This document shows, piece after piece, positions 39,301-48,920 of a stretch of 64,000 nucleotides of DNA (the stretch's first letter is position 1; each line of letters starts with the position of its first letter). Source of the DNA: Ditylenchus dipsaci (Eukaryota; Nematoda; Chromadorea; Rhabditida; Anguinidae); contig SADC01001204.1 in NCBI GenBank assembly GCA_004194705.1, forward strand, positions 1,364,001-1,428,000, in the 5' to 3' direction. The translations under genes were made by a program, and so were the position numbers. Below the pieces are notes generated by a model that did not search any database, was not told the DNA's origin, and was given only the letters and a program-made list of their open reading frames with translations.

Positions 39301-41884
39301 ATTGCATTAGAAAAGGTTTGCCCCAACAAGCAGCCCACACCATCACCAACACTTCAAGGAATAATGCTGCAATAGCTGAGACCACTGACTAACCTGGAGC
39401 GACTCTTGCCCTCTTTTTTCCTGCCTCCTGCTCCACTCTGACCTCCTCTTGGAGCTACAGGCACTGACTCCAGGTTGGAGATGAGCAGATTGATGGATTG
39501 TCGAACCTCATCAATAAATAGGGTCTCCATGTCTTTCACTACAAATTTGGGCATGATTCTTTTGAGCTGAAATTGGCTGGTTTGGTTGAATTTAGAGCAG
39601 GATTTGCCTACCTTAGGGATTTCACGCAATGTTTCTTCTCTAGTAGCCACTTCTCTGAATTTGTTATTGATAATTATAAATTTATTATGCCACAATTAAA
39701 AACCTTCTAATAGCAGCTGCCTGAATTGGGGACTTTTTACACTGAATTCACAGTTAATTAGATAATTATTGCCTGTTCGTCGGGGTTTTCCAGCTGGAGG
39801 GCGTTAAAAATAATCTGATGCTCAAACTTTTTCACATTTAAAATGAACTGAAACATTTCATAGAGCTGCTCTTTGGACTGGATTAGATCCGCGTTGGCTT
39901 GGTTGGCTCCTCGTAATCTTCCTCTGTAACAAAAATTATGAGTTTTTTTACAATTTGAGTGTTTTCGCATTTGAGATTTTTTACGGAACCCAGATTTTTT
40001 CTCTTTCGATTTTTTCTTATTGCATTCCTAATTACAGTTTATTTATGTCTTTAATGCCTTGGCCACAATGGAGGTGTGAAGTCGAAGTGGGTAATGAAGA
40101 ACCCCTCTACATTGAGCGTCTATATCTTGCGAATCTGCATTTTTTAACTCTTGCGAGCTCTATTGATAGATTTTGGTTAAGTGCTCAAAATATTGAGATC
40201 GAAATCAAATTTTTTCGATTTGCAAAGTAGCGGAGCTTCTATTAGAGGAAATACGATAAACTTAAAAAAACAATGTCTTGTGACAAAAAAACACCAAAAT
40301 ATCGTTTATCCAGTGGGTCATGGCTATTGCCGGCAATTTCTAGATTTTGACTATAAATGGGGAATTTCGACATGGAAATTGCAAAAAAATTGGATATTGC
40401 AATCAAGCATCCCTATTCTTCAGTAAATTTTGGGGCGAGGAGTAATCTAATACTTGAAGGGTTTCACCTACCTTGCTTGCCTATTTTGCACCGCATCTTC
40501 GTCCCCTTTCATGATCAGGTCAAACTTGGACATCCAGCTGGTCAGCACTGTCTCCTTACTCAACCCATCAATCTCTGGCAAGGACCGGATGCGCTTCTCT
40601 ACATTGCACCTGAACACTTCCCGAAAATCATGAGCTGAGAAGCCACCAGCCTGGACCACTTTGGCCACTCTCTCACTTTTGAGGAAAATCTCAAAGTAGG
40701 ACTCAATGGCTTTGGTGAATGCTTCATCTGCAGGTATTTGCGTTTCGCCTTTTAGGAAGGACTATAATTTTTAGATTGAAAAAGGGATATTGAATTAGTA
40801 AATTTACTTGAAATCTGTCCTTCATCCTGGCTAACTCCTGTTTGGTCACTTTCAGCTGTCGTCTAGCCATGTCTGTGGGCTGTTTGGCATTGAAATGATA
40901 GGCTATGCATTTGGCGACGAACACATAAAGTTGCAAGGTCCTTTTGCGTTCTTCCTCCTCTTCTTCAGCCCTTCAAACAAAATATTATTGCAGTCAAAGT
41001 AGCTGATACCAAATGAGCGCCCCCGAAATAGGGTCACGTGTTCCTGTTGCGTTCCAAATGAACGTGCCACCAGGGGAGGCTGGGTTCAATTTTTTTTGTT
41101 TTATTTATTGTTAGGTCCCTTTTTTGGAGCCGAGCTTGCATTTTTTTGCTTGTTTTTTTCCTAAGTTGAAATTTCGCCAATTTTTGTCAAATATTTTTTT
41201 TTCCAAATTGATATGCAAAGACTTAAGACTCCTACTTAATTCTCTCCAGTTCCTCTTTGCTCAGTTTGCCCATACCATCATTGCCTGTTCCATGAGCACC
41301 TGAACAGCATCAGTCACTAACACAAAACCCAAAGTTAAAGTGTCTAACCAGCTGTTTCGTTGGACATGTTGTCTCCCCCTCCTGGTCCACACATATTGTC
41401 TGCCTCATCCTCTGATAGATCCTGAGATGATTGAGCTGTGTTCATGAGACCTGAAGTGGCTCCTGGCCTTGGACTGATGCTGTTGTTGTTGGTGACCACA
41501 CTTGACGGTTTCTAAACACACCAACAACTTGTATTAGTGACCAAAAAGGGAGAACTGACTTTCCTGGATGGAGTGCCAGCCGCCCTGAAAGATCCCTGCT
41601 GCTGCCGCCTGTGCACATTTGAACTGTCGCTCCGTTTAAGTGAATTTGCCTGACTAATACTGTTGTCTGAGGAAGCGGGAGACTCAGCCCTAGGACTAGT
41701 GGCAGAGCCGTGAAGCACGTGGTGGTGAAAACTCTTTGGCACTCCAAGTATCTGCAATTGTGGTCAAGTTGGTTTGTAAAAGAGAACAGACACTTACTGC
41801 TGAGACATTGTCATTCTCCACAGCTTCGTGGTAGTGGTGGTTGTGCCTGTCGTCATCTTCGTCGCTACTCGACGCACCCAACAT
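18359..41884 (-). CDS. Cadps: CAPS / UNC-31, calcium-dependent activator protein for secretion (30 exons)
   Basis: CAPS primes dense-core vesicles for Ca2+-triggered exocytosis at the plasma membrane, binding PI(4,5)P2 and SNAREs. Exons, in order: 41884-41798, 41751-41560, 41511-41349, 41299-41236, 40970-40808, 40761-40472, 39923-39773, 39720-39704, 39654-39612, 39566-39394, 34012-33919, 33868-33747, 33699-33530, 33469-33325, 33265-33175, 33100-32976, 32927-32838, 32784-32659, 27160-26973, 26916-26816, 26770-26708, 26654-26531, 25913-25807, 22283-22127, 21479-21338, 21275-21120, 21068-20927, 19868-19470, 19005-18901, 18613-18359. These give about 1415 residues (vertebrate CAPS1 about 1350). 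Visible hallmarks: acidic/His/Ser-rich N terminus; [34 protein letters not shown]2-like exons 11-13; PH domain in exons 14-17 ([30 protein letters not shown]); then the MUN-containing half ([33 protein letters not shown]). The start codon directly follows a CAG acceptor, suggesting trans-splicing or an upstream non-coding exon. One-base losses break frame in exons 13, 20 and 21 (two in 21). Confidence 0.93.
20268..20491. mobile_element. palindromic element in a CAPS intron
   Basis: TTTCGGAATTCACACCCAGT on the left is inverted against ACTGGGGTGTGAATTCCGAA on the right. The inner arms carry AGCTTGGGGGACCAAGG and CCTTGGTCCCCAAGCT. Half of the same element appears at 44388-44460. Non-coding. Confidence 0.7.
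20525..20712. mobile_element. palindromic MITE, TACAGT-type family
   Basis: Starts TACAGTCGACGCTCTCTATA and ends TATAGAGAGCGTCAACTGTA. It has tandem CGTTATAGAGAGCGT units within. It is in an intron of CAPS and related by its ends to the elements at 3777, 15185 and 27193. Confidence 0.75.
22342..22555. repeat. left minisatellite arm of the Mutator-like element
   Basis: About 13 copies of a 14-16 base unit, TTCTTTCCCGGACAT or TTCTTTCCCGACAC. The units run in the opposite orientation to those of the right arm. The repetitive peptides readable in several frames are artefacts of the array. Confidence 0.85.
22652..24680 (+). CDS. MULE-type transposase with N-terminal FLYWCH-like zinc finger
   Basis: Exons as read: 22652-22735, 22782-22980, 23042-23120, 23162-23529, 23574-23875, 23922-24047, 24094-24201, 24249-24325, 24370-24680. 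The N-terminal part has the FLYWCH pattern (GRMYWKHR, then [18 protein letters not shown]). The central part has the MULE DDE domain order: [11 protein letters not shown] (first Asp), [32 protein letters not shown] (second Asp), then [14 protein letters not shown]. The C-terminal part includes [18 protein letters not shown] and a family-like tail ([21 protein letters not shown]). It cuts the element at its terminal repeats. The start ATG follows a TTTCAG acceptor by two bases. Frame is lost by one base near 22835 and 23218 (A runs) and near 23930, so it is either recently inactive or, as I favour, indel-damaged sequence. Transcribed opposite to CAPS. Confidence 0.8.
25000..25181. repeat. right minisatellite arm of the Mutator-like element
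   Basis: About 11 head-to-tail copies of GGGAAAGAAATGTCC(G), the reverse complement of the left arm units. The inner boundary AAAATTTGGAAATGGGAAAG matches the left arm inner boundary when reversed. Confidence 0.85.
26120..26290. repeat. imperfect palindrome in a CAPS intron
   Basis: TATGTAGCCCATCACCCGG is inverted against AACTGGGCAAAGGGCTACAT, with GATTTCAGAATTTTCGG pairing loosely with the other arm. It lies between the CAPS exons at 26531 and 25913. Confidence 0.5.
27193..27381. mobile_element. palindromic MITE, TACAGT-type family
   Basis: Starts TACAGTCAAACCTCGATTTA and ends TAAATCAAGGTTTGACTGTA. It carries tandem GGTGCCACTAAATCG units inside both arms. It lies in the 5.5 kb CAPS intron just upstream (in CAPS orientation) of the exon at 27160. 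Confidence 0.8.
27490..29570. mobile_element. candidate non-autonomous element with CG-rich array arms
   Basis: The left arm at about 27500-27625 contains CCGTGTCCGCGTCCGTGTCC and further GTCCGTAAAACGG units. The arm at about 29467-29570 contains the inverted version (CGGACACGGACACGGTCC, ATTACGGACCGTG). Both have CACAATGGA or its complement next to the array. The 1.8 kb between has no gene I can support and includes a minisatellite at 27870-28090. The exact ends and target duplication are not clear. Confidence 0.45.
27870..28090. repeat. 10-bp minisatellite CCTCGCCTAC / CCTCGCCTAT
   Basis: About 20 head-to-tail copies of a 10-base unit (TCGCCTAYCC), most uniform at 28030-28085. The Pro/Tyr/Leu-rich peptide it would encode is a consequence of the repeat. 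Confidence 0.8.
29628..30429. mobile_element. nest of three palindromic elements
   Basis: The outer element has ends TACCGTATTTCTCTAATAGC and GCTATTAGAGAAAATACGGTA. Within it lies a middle element, 29692-30240, with ends TACAGTGTTGCCCAAAATTT and TTTTGGGCAACACTGTA. Within that is an inner near-perfect palindrome at about 29791-30078 (CTCCGGAATGGCCAAAAGGC against GCCTTTTGGCCATTCCGGAG). Arms of the middle element, CATTTCCTTCACGAGGCAGA and TCTGCCTCGTGAAGGAAATG, flank the inner one. Non-coding; in the 5.5 kb CAPS intron. Confidence 0.8.
30622..30842. mobile_element. array-armed palindromic MITE beside a nested gene
   Basis: Starts GAGGCTCAGTCATACTCCCG and ends CGGGAGTATGACTGAGCCTC. The arms contain tandem GGGTCAC units in opposite orientations. 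It ends 46 bases before the probable splice acceptor of the nested membrane-protein gene at 30929, so it occupies the position of that gene's promoter. Confidence 0.75.
30929..32280 (+). CDS. type I membrane protein gene nested in a CAPS intron, family not recognised
   Basis: Exons: 30929-31092, 31144-31263, 31319-31419, 31465-31727, 31778-31932, 31979-32003, 32053-32138, 32187-32280. All phases fit and give 335 residues with no frame damage. The product begins with a signal peptide (hydrophobic [19 protein letters not shown], residues about 9-27). An ectodomain of about 230 residues follows, with few cysteines and a Lys/Glu-rich coiled-coil-like stretch (residues about 150-195). Then comes one membrane segment ([20 protein letters not shown]), a CCC cluster and a 60-residue cytoplasmic tail. 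It lies on the strand opposite to CAPS within the intron between 32659 and 27160. A TTTTCAG acceptor 40 bases upstream of the ATG may be a trans-splice site. The surface or secretory-pathway location is inferred; the function is unknown. Confidence 0.8.
32373..32378 (+). terminator. poly(A) signal of the nested membrane-protein gene
   Basis: AATAAA about 93 bases after the stop codon, in a T/G-rich context (followed by TTGTCTTTGTCTG), as expected for a cleavage and polyadenylation site. It supports 30929-32280 as a complete gene. Confidence 0.6.
35751..36558. mobile_element. element with TAGGGTTG...CAACCCTA ends
   Basis: Ends are inverted (TAGGGTTGGGCAATGGGCAT and GGGCATAAGTCAACCCTA), each followed inwards by AAATGCCCGG. 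The 700 bp interior is AT-rich and contains no protein I can recognise. Confidence 0.5.
36699..37168. mobile_element. palindromic MITE
   Basis: AATGGGGTAATCCTTTTTTC and CGGGCAAATATACTTTTT on the left are inverted against AAAAAGTATATTTGCCCG and AAAAACATTATCCATT on the right. Inner words GTTGCTGCATCATC and ATACCTCGTT are partly paired as well. Non-coding. Confidence 0.65.
38841..38969. mobile_element. small hairpin MITE, TTAGGCTTAGGCAAGGGTAGG family, copy 1
   Basis: TTAGGCTCGGGCAAGGTTAG and the inverted CTACCCTTACCTAAGCCTAA enclose about 90 bases. Other copies are at 62470-62600 and 63364-63480; a half copy is near 47338. Confidence 0.65.
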
Positions 41885-41959
41885 CTGCAATATTGATGAG
41901 ATTATTTTTGAACAAATCCGTATTTTTTTCAAAATCAAAGTTTGATAGGCCTTGTTCAC

Positions 41960-42430
41960 AATGGTGGACTGTAAATTCAATAATACTCAATCGAAAATGA
42001 CTATAACTTTTTTTTTTAATTTTCCATAAATTATTTTTTTGGTGCTATTTTGTAGCTTATATTTAGGGCTATCAGATGAGCCATTAATAAAGTTATTGTA
42101 AATTAAAAAATGTTAAAAAAAGTCAACAATCCTCACTCCGCCGAGTGAGGACTGTGAGCATAGTGGTTACCCCGTCCGTCCTTATTTTTTCATCGCCTTT
42201 AAAAGCTTTTTTTAGGTGACCGTCCAGGTTTCATTCACTTTTATTTCAAAAAATGAGGCCGTCCTAATTTCTCTGATTTTTTTGAACTTTTTATGTAAAC
42301 TCTACTCGACCAATAGCCCATTGGTGGGCCTGAATCTTAGCTACAAAATGACACCAAAGAATAATTTATGGAAAATTAAAAAAAAGTTATGGCCATTTCC
42401 GAGTGAGAATTGTTGAATTTACAGTCCATT
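41960..42430. mobile_element. palindromic MITE, second member of the TGTAAATTCAA family
   Basis: The left arm GTGGACTGTAAATTCAATA is inverted against TTGTTGAATTTACAGTCCAT. The interior words CAACAATCCTCACTC and GCTACAAAATGACACC match the copy at 10071. An unrelated tract at 42150-42300 appears inserted in the centre. Confidence 0.6.
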
Positions 42431-44523
42431 ATTATGCGCGAGGTTATATCCAGTAAATTCGAAATATATAAGAATCATAACACATAGAATATGCAATAAG
42501 GTGAGCAAAAGCTGCAAAACGGAATTTCCCTGAAAAAATTACATTCATAAAAAATTGTGAAGTTTTACAAACTTTATGCAGCGCTATATTTTCTGGCTCC
42601 GAGATGGCTCCAAATTTCTTTTAATTTTTACATTACTTTTTGCGTCATAATTAAATTCTGAAAAACGCTTTTTCAGAGGAGGAGGAGAGGTATCTCTAGT
42701 TGGTCAAAAAAGTAACTATTTAAAAAATATGGATTTATGTCGCTTTTAACATTTTTGTTGGCTACAATTTCTATCTACTACACCACCTGAGTAGCACATT
42801 TTCCGGACACTACAACCTGGGTACAAAGACGTAGTCAGAATTTTTTCAGTGGGTTAAAGCTCTCTACATATCTACTTTACATACACCGTTTTGGTTTTCA
42901 CATTGTTTCAATTTTGCGAGAAATTCAAATGCTACTTAAGCACCTTAATTTTTGGAAGAAAAAATGTTAGCATATTGGGCTAAGGACCAAAACAAATTTT
43001 TGTTTTGTATTTTATTTTTGTAAAATGTGAGACAAAATTGTTTTTAAGCAGCTTTTTACACTCAAGAGCTATTTTGAAACAAATATTTACTAACTTAGTT
43101 GCTTAAAAGTACTCGTCCTTGTTTTTACCAAACTTTGATAGATATGTAGGCATTTTACAAAAATTTAATAATTATAAAGAAAAAATCGAAGTACTTTAGT
43201 TCTTTGCTCAACCTGAATTCGATTCCAACAGCAATTGTTCTCCATGACTATGTAAAAAGGTTGAAAAATTAAAGATAAAAATTTTAGACAAAAATTTTTA
43301 TTCGAGCAAAAACAACAAAGATAAAAATATGCCTGTTTTGAAAATATTCAATAATGTATAACACGCAAATAAATTAATAGCATATATGAAAGCAAAGAAA
43401 ATAAAAGTAAAGATACAAGTTGCCTAAAACACTTCTAAAGAAAAAAATTTGCTTCAATATTTTTTTTCAGCTGCAGAGCAAGCAAATTTCCATTCCGAAA
43501 TAGTCTTGTAAAACTTCATCCTCCTCTTTCCTCCTCCCAAATCTATCAATAATGCATAAATGAGCATGTCTTGTCAGACTACTAAAATCCCCGCCACCAC
43601 AAAAAGCGAAAGAAACTCAACACCTTTCTATTCCCCCTCCACTTCCAGTAACAACCAAAAACAGCTATGGCAGTAGCAGCCAATTAAGTATTTTGACGAA
43701 GGATGTGAACACTGCTCATACACAATTTAATTTCCGGCCAACTTAAGTCGCACCTTGATTAGCCTGCGGGGCAAAAAGCTGAACTAAATGTTTGAAAAAT
43801 TTGTTAAAATATAGCTGAAGACCAAGATTTCTGGCACTGAATTCGTTGACTTCACTTTTTACAAGTTTAGTCCCACTTGCAGCACAACGAAAATCAACAT
43901 ATGGATTGGTCGAAACCGGCCGATCTCTCTATTTAAACTTTTGGTCATAGTGTACAATCGGGATGTTGTTTTGCCTTGGTCCCCCATGTTGATTTTTTCA
44001 AGGTTTTTTTTGAATTTATTTTTTTCTTTTTTCACCATTTTTAAAATATAAGAGGTACTAGGACCACATAAGGACCACAAATCGAACGACTGTATGTAAT
44101 AACAAATGATACCATGCTAGATTTATATATTGCTCATTCGGTATTTCGACAAAACTGTGGATCTGAAAATAAGAATTGTTTTGACCATTTTTTGTGCAAA
44201 TTGTCAAAATTTGAACGCAGCATTACACCTTGCACCATCCTTTCAAATTTAACTAAAATGTTGAATTACTAAGCTTTCCAAAAAAAATTGAAAAAATAGA
44301 CAAAAGGATTAAGGAAAAAATATCTCGATTCTACACTAGGGCCGAACTTTTTCTGAGCTTCAGACTGTAAAAATTTATGGACCATTTCGGAATTCACACC
44401 CTAGTTATTTCGGTGTACACACCCCAGTCAAGAATCAGCTTGGGACCGAGGCAAATTTTTTAAATTTTATTTTTTATAAAATGTTTTTTGTAAAAAAAAT
44501 TAAATTTTATAATAATAATTTTT

Positions 44524-44948
44524 TGATTTCAGACTGTAACTATCTTTTATTTTCAATTTTCTGCTCTTTAACGGACCATGAAACTTGATAAGCACAGCAA
44601 TTTGCGGAATTCGAATTCGCGCGGACCACCCTAATTTTGTCCATAATGTTTTTGAATTAATTCTTTTGTGTGCATTGAAAATTTGAATTCCATTTATGGG
44701 TAAATTTTTAACAGAAATAATTATGGTGCAGCATAAGTGCGTCCGATCTGGCAATGTCGGGCAAGGTTGGGCTCGACTAGTAAACGGTTCTATATTTTGA
44801 AAAAATTTTACATACAAACAAAAAACAATTTGAAAACATTATTGACAAAATTAGGGTGGTCCCGCGCGAATTCGAAATTTCAAATTGCTGTGCTCATCAA
44901 GTTTCATGGTCCTTTAACTATCCGAAAAAAATCATAGTCTGAAATCCG
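44524..44948. mobile_element. palindromic element related to that at 62653
   Basis: GATTTCAGACTGT on the left pairs with ATAGTCTGAAATC on the right. Inside, GACCATGAAACTTGATAAGC faces CATCAAGTTTCATGGTCC, and GCGGACCACCCTAATTTTG faces AAATTAGGGTGGTCCCGCG. The centre contains CGATCTGGCA and GGGCTCGACTAG, shared with 62653-63227. Confidence 0.65.
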
Positions 44949-45699
44949 AAAATTTCACACTGTTGAACCCCACTGTGAACATGTTTTTGGAGGTTCTAGC
45001 TAGCCAGGGTCCACCTACATGCCTGCATGTTCGCCGAAAAATTTCTTTTCTTGGTTAACTACTACCACGCAAGATTAAAAAGGAGGGTGGAAGCAAAGAG
45101 AATGTTATTATATGGCGGCGGCCTTTGGAACAGGCAGAAGAAGCCAATATACTGCTAGCTGACACAAACATACAAAGCAGCAACAGGAATAATGCATCCT
45201 CCAATACATATATATCTTCTTTGGAGCTCAACAATTCTGCGAATAATTTTTGGGGTAGAATGGGGGTAGGCCTTATTTTGTTGTTCAATTCCTCATCTTT
45301 TAAATCTCACCGTGTGCTTTTTCTCCTCAAGGATAGATTAAAAAACAGGCGTGGAGAGTTGGAGGAACCATTTTGGTTAAATATCGAAACTGAGCCTTTG
45401 GAAGGTGAATCAATACAGGGCTGCGGCTGTACTTTTTCAAAAGTTTTGCACTTTTTACGACCCCAACAGAAAAATAAACTGGTTTCTAGTATGGCTTTTA
45501 CCTTTTTTGCTGTTTCATGTCTTCATTTCACAATACGTGGTTTGAGGAATATTGAGTTTTAAGATAGGGTTGGTCTCCCTTTTTAGGGTGCGGGGCAGCA
45601 AGCTGGGAGCGGGGGCAGTGGCGGGTGGGGACAGGTGCGTGATTAATTTTCAAGCGTCGTGACTGAAAATTTTTAAAACAGTAATTCAGAATGAACCTT

Positions 45700-45870
45700 G
45701 AAAGCTTTTGCCACCTATCTGTCGTCAAAGTCACGATATTGCCACTAATCTGGTTCGATAAATCCTGACCCATCTTTGCTTCCATCCTGGAAATGATCTC
45801 ATCCGAGAGAGTTTTGCGACTGGGCTTTTTCGCGGTGGTTGACGGCGGTAATTTTGGACAGGAGGGGGGG
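45700..45870 (-). pseudogene. fragment of a hAT-type transposase
   Basis: The minus strand reads KKPSRKTLSDEIISRMEAK followed by a short spacer and NIVTLTTDRW. The pattern PSRKTL...LSxxxxVxLTTDxW is the well-known block just before the first catalytic Asp of hAT transposases. Only this block is recognisable; flanking sequence on both sides is unrelated low-complexity DNA, so it is a relic. Confidence rests on one motif block. Confidence 0.5.
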
Positions 45871-47102
45871 GGAGAGGACAACCCTAGTTTAAGGCATATA
45901 AACGTAAATATTGACAGTGTTAGATCCCTCGTACTGTCTTTTGGTGGTAGCAAATGAAGGCAGAAATGAATGGTTAAAAGAAGTCGTAAGATTTTCCCCT
46001 CCATTTTTGAAATTAAAAAAAACAAGTGCTGGTAATTGAAAATGCCCGAAAATTTTAAAAAGCCATTTGCATGCACCTTGCCCTACACAGCCTCAGAGCA
46101 TCGCTCAAAAAGTAAGAGTTTGTTGTAATGAAAGAGCAACAAAGCGGAAACAACCCACAGACAACTGGCAAGCAAGCAATCTGCCCAAGTGGAAGAGCAC
46201 TAATTGAAAGCACAAAACTTCTCTTCCACAATGCTGGTTTACTGATTACTACTGCTTGTTGGCTATCTTTTTTAAGCCAACCATTTTTTCCTCTCGACTG
46301 TTAGGAACAGAGATAACAGGCATGCAAATTAAAGCAACTATTTTCAAAGTCACACCTTTATGGCAGAGTGGGACGGTGCCTAAACCGTCTCATCATCACC
46401 TATAAATGAAATCGGGTGGTAATTAATTTTGACCCCTAATTCGTTGAAAAATATATCCAAATTTTTAACTGAGTTTTTTTCGTAATTTCCGCTTTTATTT
46501 TACTATTTTTCAAAACTATTGTGTAGCTTAGGATCTCAGCTTTCTATTGATCCATCAATATCCATTTAATGACTTTTAAAATATAGATATTCAGAGGTTT
46601 TTAAACAAATCAATGATTTAAAAAAAATATCGCAATCTGTATATTTGAGTCGAAATCTAAACTCATACAATAGAGATTGATAGCTTGATAGAGAGCTGAG
46701 ATCCTGGGCTACATGATAAATTCAAAATTTTTTGAAAAATTAACGCAAAAGTTAAGAAAAAAGTCAATTTATCATTAGGTGATATTTGTCAGCTATTTGG
46801 TGTCAAAACTGAATATTACCGAATAAAATCGTCAATCATGGTTCAAAATCGAAACTTTTAAAACTAAATGGGTGGGATCGCTTACTAGCATATAAAAAAG
46901 ACGGATACTAAAGTAAAAACCGGTAACCCCTTGGGTTTAAGTTTTAGCAAGACTTAAATATTTTTTAGACTTTTTAAAAAAAGACTTGAATGTATCAATA
47001 AAAAAACTTTTTTTATGTTTCTGTGCAATATAATTGTAGTTAGTTACAGCCTGTGGGAAACTAGGACAGCTACACAACTGGCCAAAAAAGGCTAAAATAA
47101 TT
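45871..47102. other. no gene; imperfect palindrome
   Basis: AGCTTAGGATCTCAGCTTTC at 46527 is inverted against AGAGAGCTGAGATCCTGGGC at about 46690, suggesting a further MITE. The rest is AT-rich and non-coding as far as I can see. Confidence 0.4.
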
Positions 47103-47715
47103 TTTAAAGGGGCATACCAGCGCGTCACATCGACAATTTCAAATTCGAAAAAAAGCGGGGACCATATATATTCAAATGAGAATTATTTTTAAATGCAAAT
47201 TTGGACCCTAGTATAGAATACCCCCCCCCCCCCCCCCATGAATTTTTCCTTTTAAAACTTTAGTAAAGATTACCCAAATATATGTCCTAGACCCAGAAAA
47301 AGTGCGTAAACTATTTATTAGTCACAAATTCCATACGCTGGCCTACCATTAAGCCTAAGGGCTGAGTCTAAACTTATTGTTTCAAAGGGTAAATACAGCG
47401 ATTTTGAAAAGGTCCGATTTATGGGGGGGGGCGTGGTATTATATACTAGCGCCCAAATTTGTTATTTTGTAAAGAGCAAGAAGTAATGAAAAACAGAGAT
47501 TAGTAACATGGGTAGCAGCTACCCGGTAGCTCATTTGTAAAGCAGGATATAGTCCGAACGTGGTCGGGTTCGCTTCCAAGAAGGGGCATACCTTTTTATA
47601 AAAAATGACAAATTTGTACATAAAAATAATTCTTGTTTGAATATGTATAGTCCTCCCTTCCGCCTTTTGCTTATTTGAAATTGCCACTTTAAGGCGCTAG
47701 TATGCCCCTTTAAAG
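47103..47715. mobile_element. element with AAAGGGGCATACNAGCGC ends carrying a tRNA-like sequence
   Basis: The left end AAAGGGGCATACCAGCGCG (about 47107) and right end GGCGCTAGTATGCCCCTTT (about 47693-47712) are inverted. Inside at about 47515-47590 is a tRNA-like stretch: GGTAGCTCATTTGTAAAGCA (A-box-like) and, about 30 bases on, CGGGTTCGCTTCC (B-box-like). A run of 17 C lies at 47221-47237. This could be a Pol III-transcribed SINE within or fused to a TIR element. It abuts the element that hosts the Polinton. Confidence 0.5.
47515..47590 (+). other. tRNA-like (SINE) sequence with A and B boxes
   Basis: TAGCTCATTTGTAAAGCA and GGGTTCGCTTCC are at tRNA-like spacing. The acceptor stem pairing is poor (no clean 7-bp stem), so I do not call it a functional tRNA. 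Confidence 0.4.
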
Positions 47716-47734
47716 GGCCATTGCCACCTGTTTT

Positions 47735-47920
47735 GAATTGTCCCCCGTCAATTAAAATTTTTTTAACCTAATGATTGAACTTCTGTACGGATTTTTCAGC
47801 TTGGTTTTTAACAAAACAAGGCCTAGAATTTAATTTTATGTATAGTTTTGATAGAAACCAAGTTGAAAAATCAGTACAGAAGTTCAATGATTAGGAAAAA
47901 ATTGAATTGGCGGGGTCAAC
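47735..47920. repeat. palindromic MITE beside the Polinton left end
   Basis: ATGATTGAACTTCTGTAC at about 47770 is inverted against GTACAGAAGTTCAATGAT at about 47875, with outer pairing of CCCCGTCAATT and AATTGGCGGGG. The Polinton terminal repeat begins about 20 bases further on. Confidence 0.65.
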
Positions 47921-47939
47921 CGTTGTCGGAGACGGTATA

Positions 47940-48573
47940 CAACCGATCGTTACAAAAACTGATTCGTTACACCGATTCGTTACATTGACGATTCGTTACA
48001 CCGATTCGTTACAGAAAAAATATTTTTTTGACCAAAAATCGACTTTTTGCCTTGGAGGACCAAGGTAAACCACCTTATATTATGAGCAATCAAAGGGTCA
48101 GCCCTTGGCCCGGACAATGTACCCCCGAAGGGTCAGCCCTTGGCCCGGACAATGCACCCCCGAAGGGTCAGCCCTTATCCCGGACCATGTACCCCCAAAG
48201 GGGCTTCCTATTAGTAGTATAGTATTACTATTTCTAGGACACCCATTCCACCCTTCCCCAAATTAAAAAACCCCCTTTTTTAAGGGCTTTTTCGACATAA
48301 GAAGCGGGAAATTCGTCAATTTGGTGGCAAAAAACGCTAATTATACCAATTTTAGACACCACCCATTTCAAAATTTCACAGGACAAAATTTCCCCCGTTT
48401 TTCAACGCGAAATTTATACCTTTTTAGGGCCCTTTTTAATATAAAAATCGGCAAATTTTAAAATTTGACAATAAAAAATTCAAAATTATACCAAATTTTA
48501 AGCAAATTTTTAAAAAGTCAGGACAATAATCCACCCATTTTTAAATTTAATCAAAATTTCAATTTTTAGCTAC
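47940..48573 (+). repeat. left terminal inverted repeat of the Polinton
   Basis: Begins near CAACCGAT and includes four CCGATTCGTTACA-type units (47957-48014). A CCTTGGAGGACCAAGG palindrome follows, then three tandem units of about 35 bases starting AAGGGTCAGCCCTTGGCCCG (48094-48200), then about 370 bases of AT-rich sequence ending at TTTTTAGCTAC. It pairs with 59898-60531 with few differences. Confidence 0.9.
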
Positions 48574-48920
48574 TATTCGCAAATTTTTCGCTAAAATTCG
48601 ATATTGTAAGTTTTCACGTAAAACGACTCGAATTTCGACTGTTTTTCGCCTTGTGTTCCAAAACAAAAAAAACAGTCGAAATTTGTGTACTGAAATTCGC
48701 ATGTTTTTCATCGAAAAAAAAAAGAATGATATTATATGGTCTCGACACGATTATCAGTCTTTCGACTTAAAATCGACTATGATATCAAATTTTCAATTTT
48801 TTATCTAGAGTAATAATCTTTATAGTTTTACTGGGTTTTCAATTTTTAAAGCTAAATTTTTTAAATTTTTAATTTTTATGATTATAATCTCAAGTGCTTA
48901 TTATTGTTTTTAAAATATTT

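Larger units (their letters stand above)
34013..39393. other. CAPS intron 10, MITE-filled, no gene
   Basis: A 5.4 kb intron. Recognisable content is elements at 35751-36558, 36699-37168 and 38841-38969. I find no frame resembling a protein on either strand. Confidence 0.5.
41885..45699. other. region upstream of CAPS, repeat-rich
   Basis: Starts with a MITE at about 41960-42430 that shares ends (GTGGACTGTAAATTCAA) with the one at 10071. An element at 44524-44948 lies further on. The 145-codon frame at 45125-45562 has no family features and I do not annotate it. Any CAPS promoter or 5' exon should lie here but I cannot place it. Confidence 0.4.

Noticed and set aside
45125..45562. 145-codon plus-strand frame
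   Set aside because: No family motif, no splice-site support and biased composition; probably chance.
47221..47237. Poly-C run as a regulatory element
   Set aside because: Isolated homopolymers (also G runs at 62446 and 63021) occur several times in repeats here and may be assembly artefacts.
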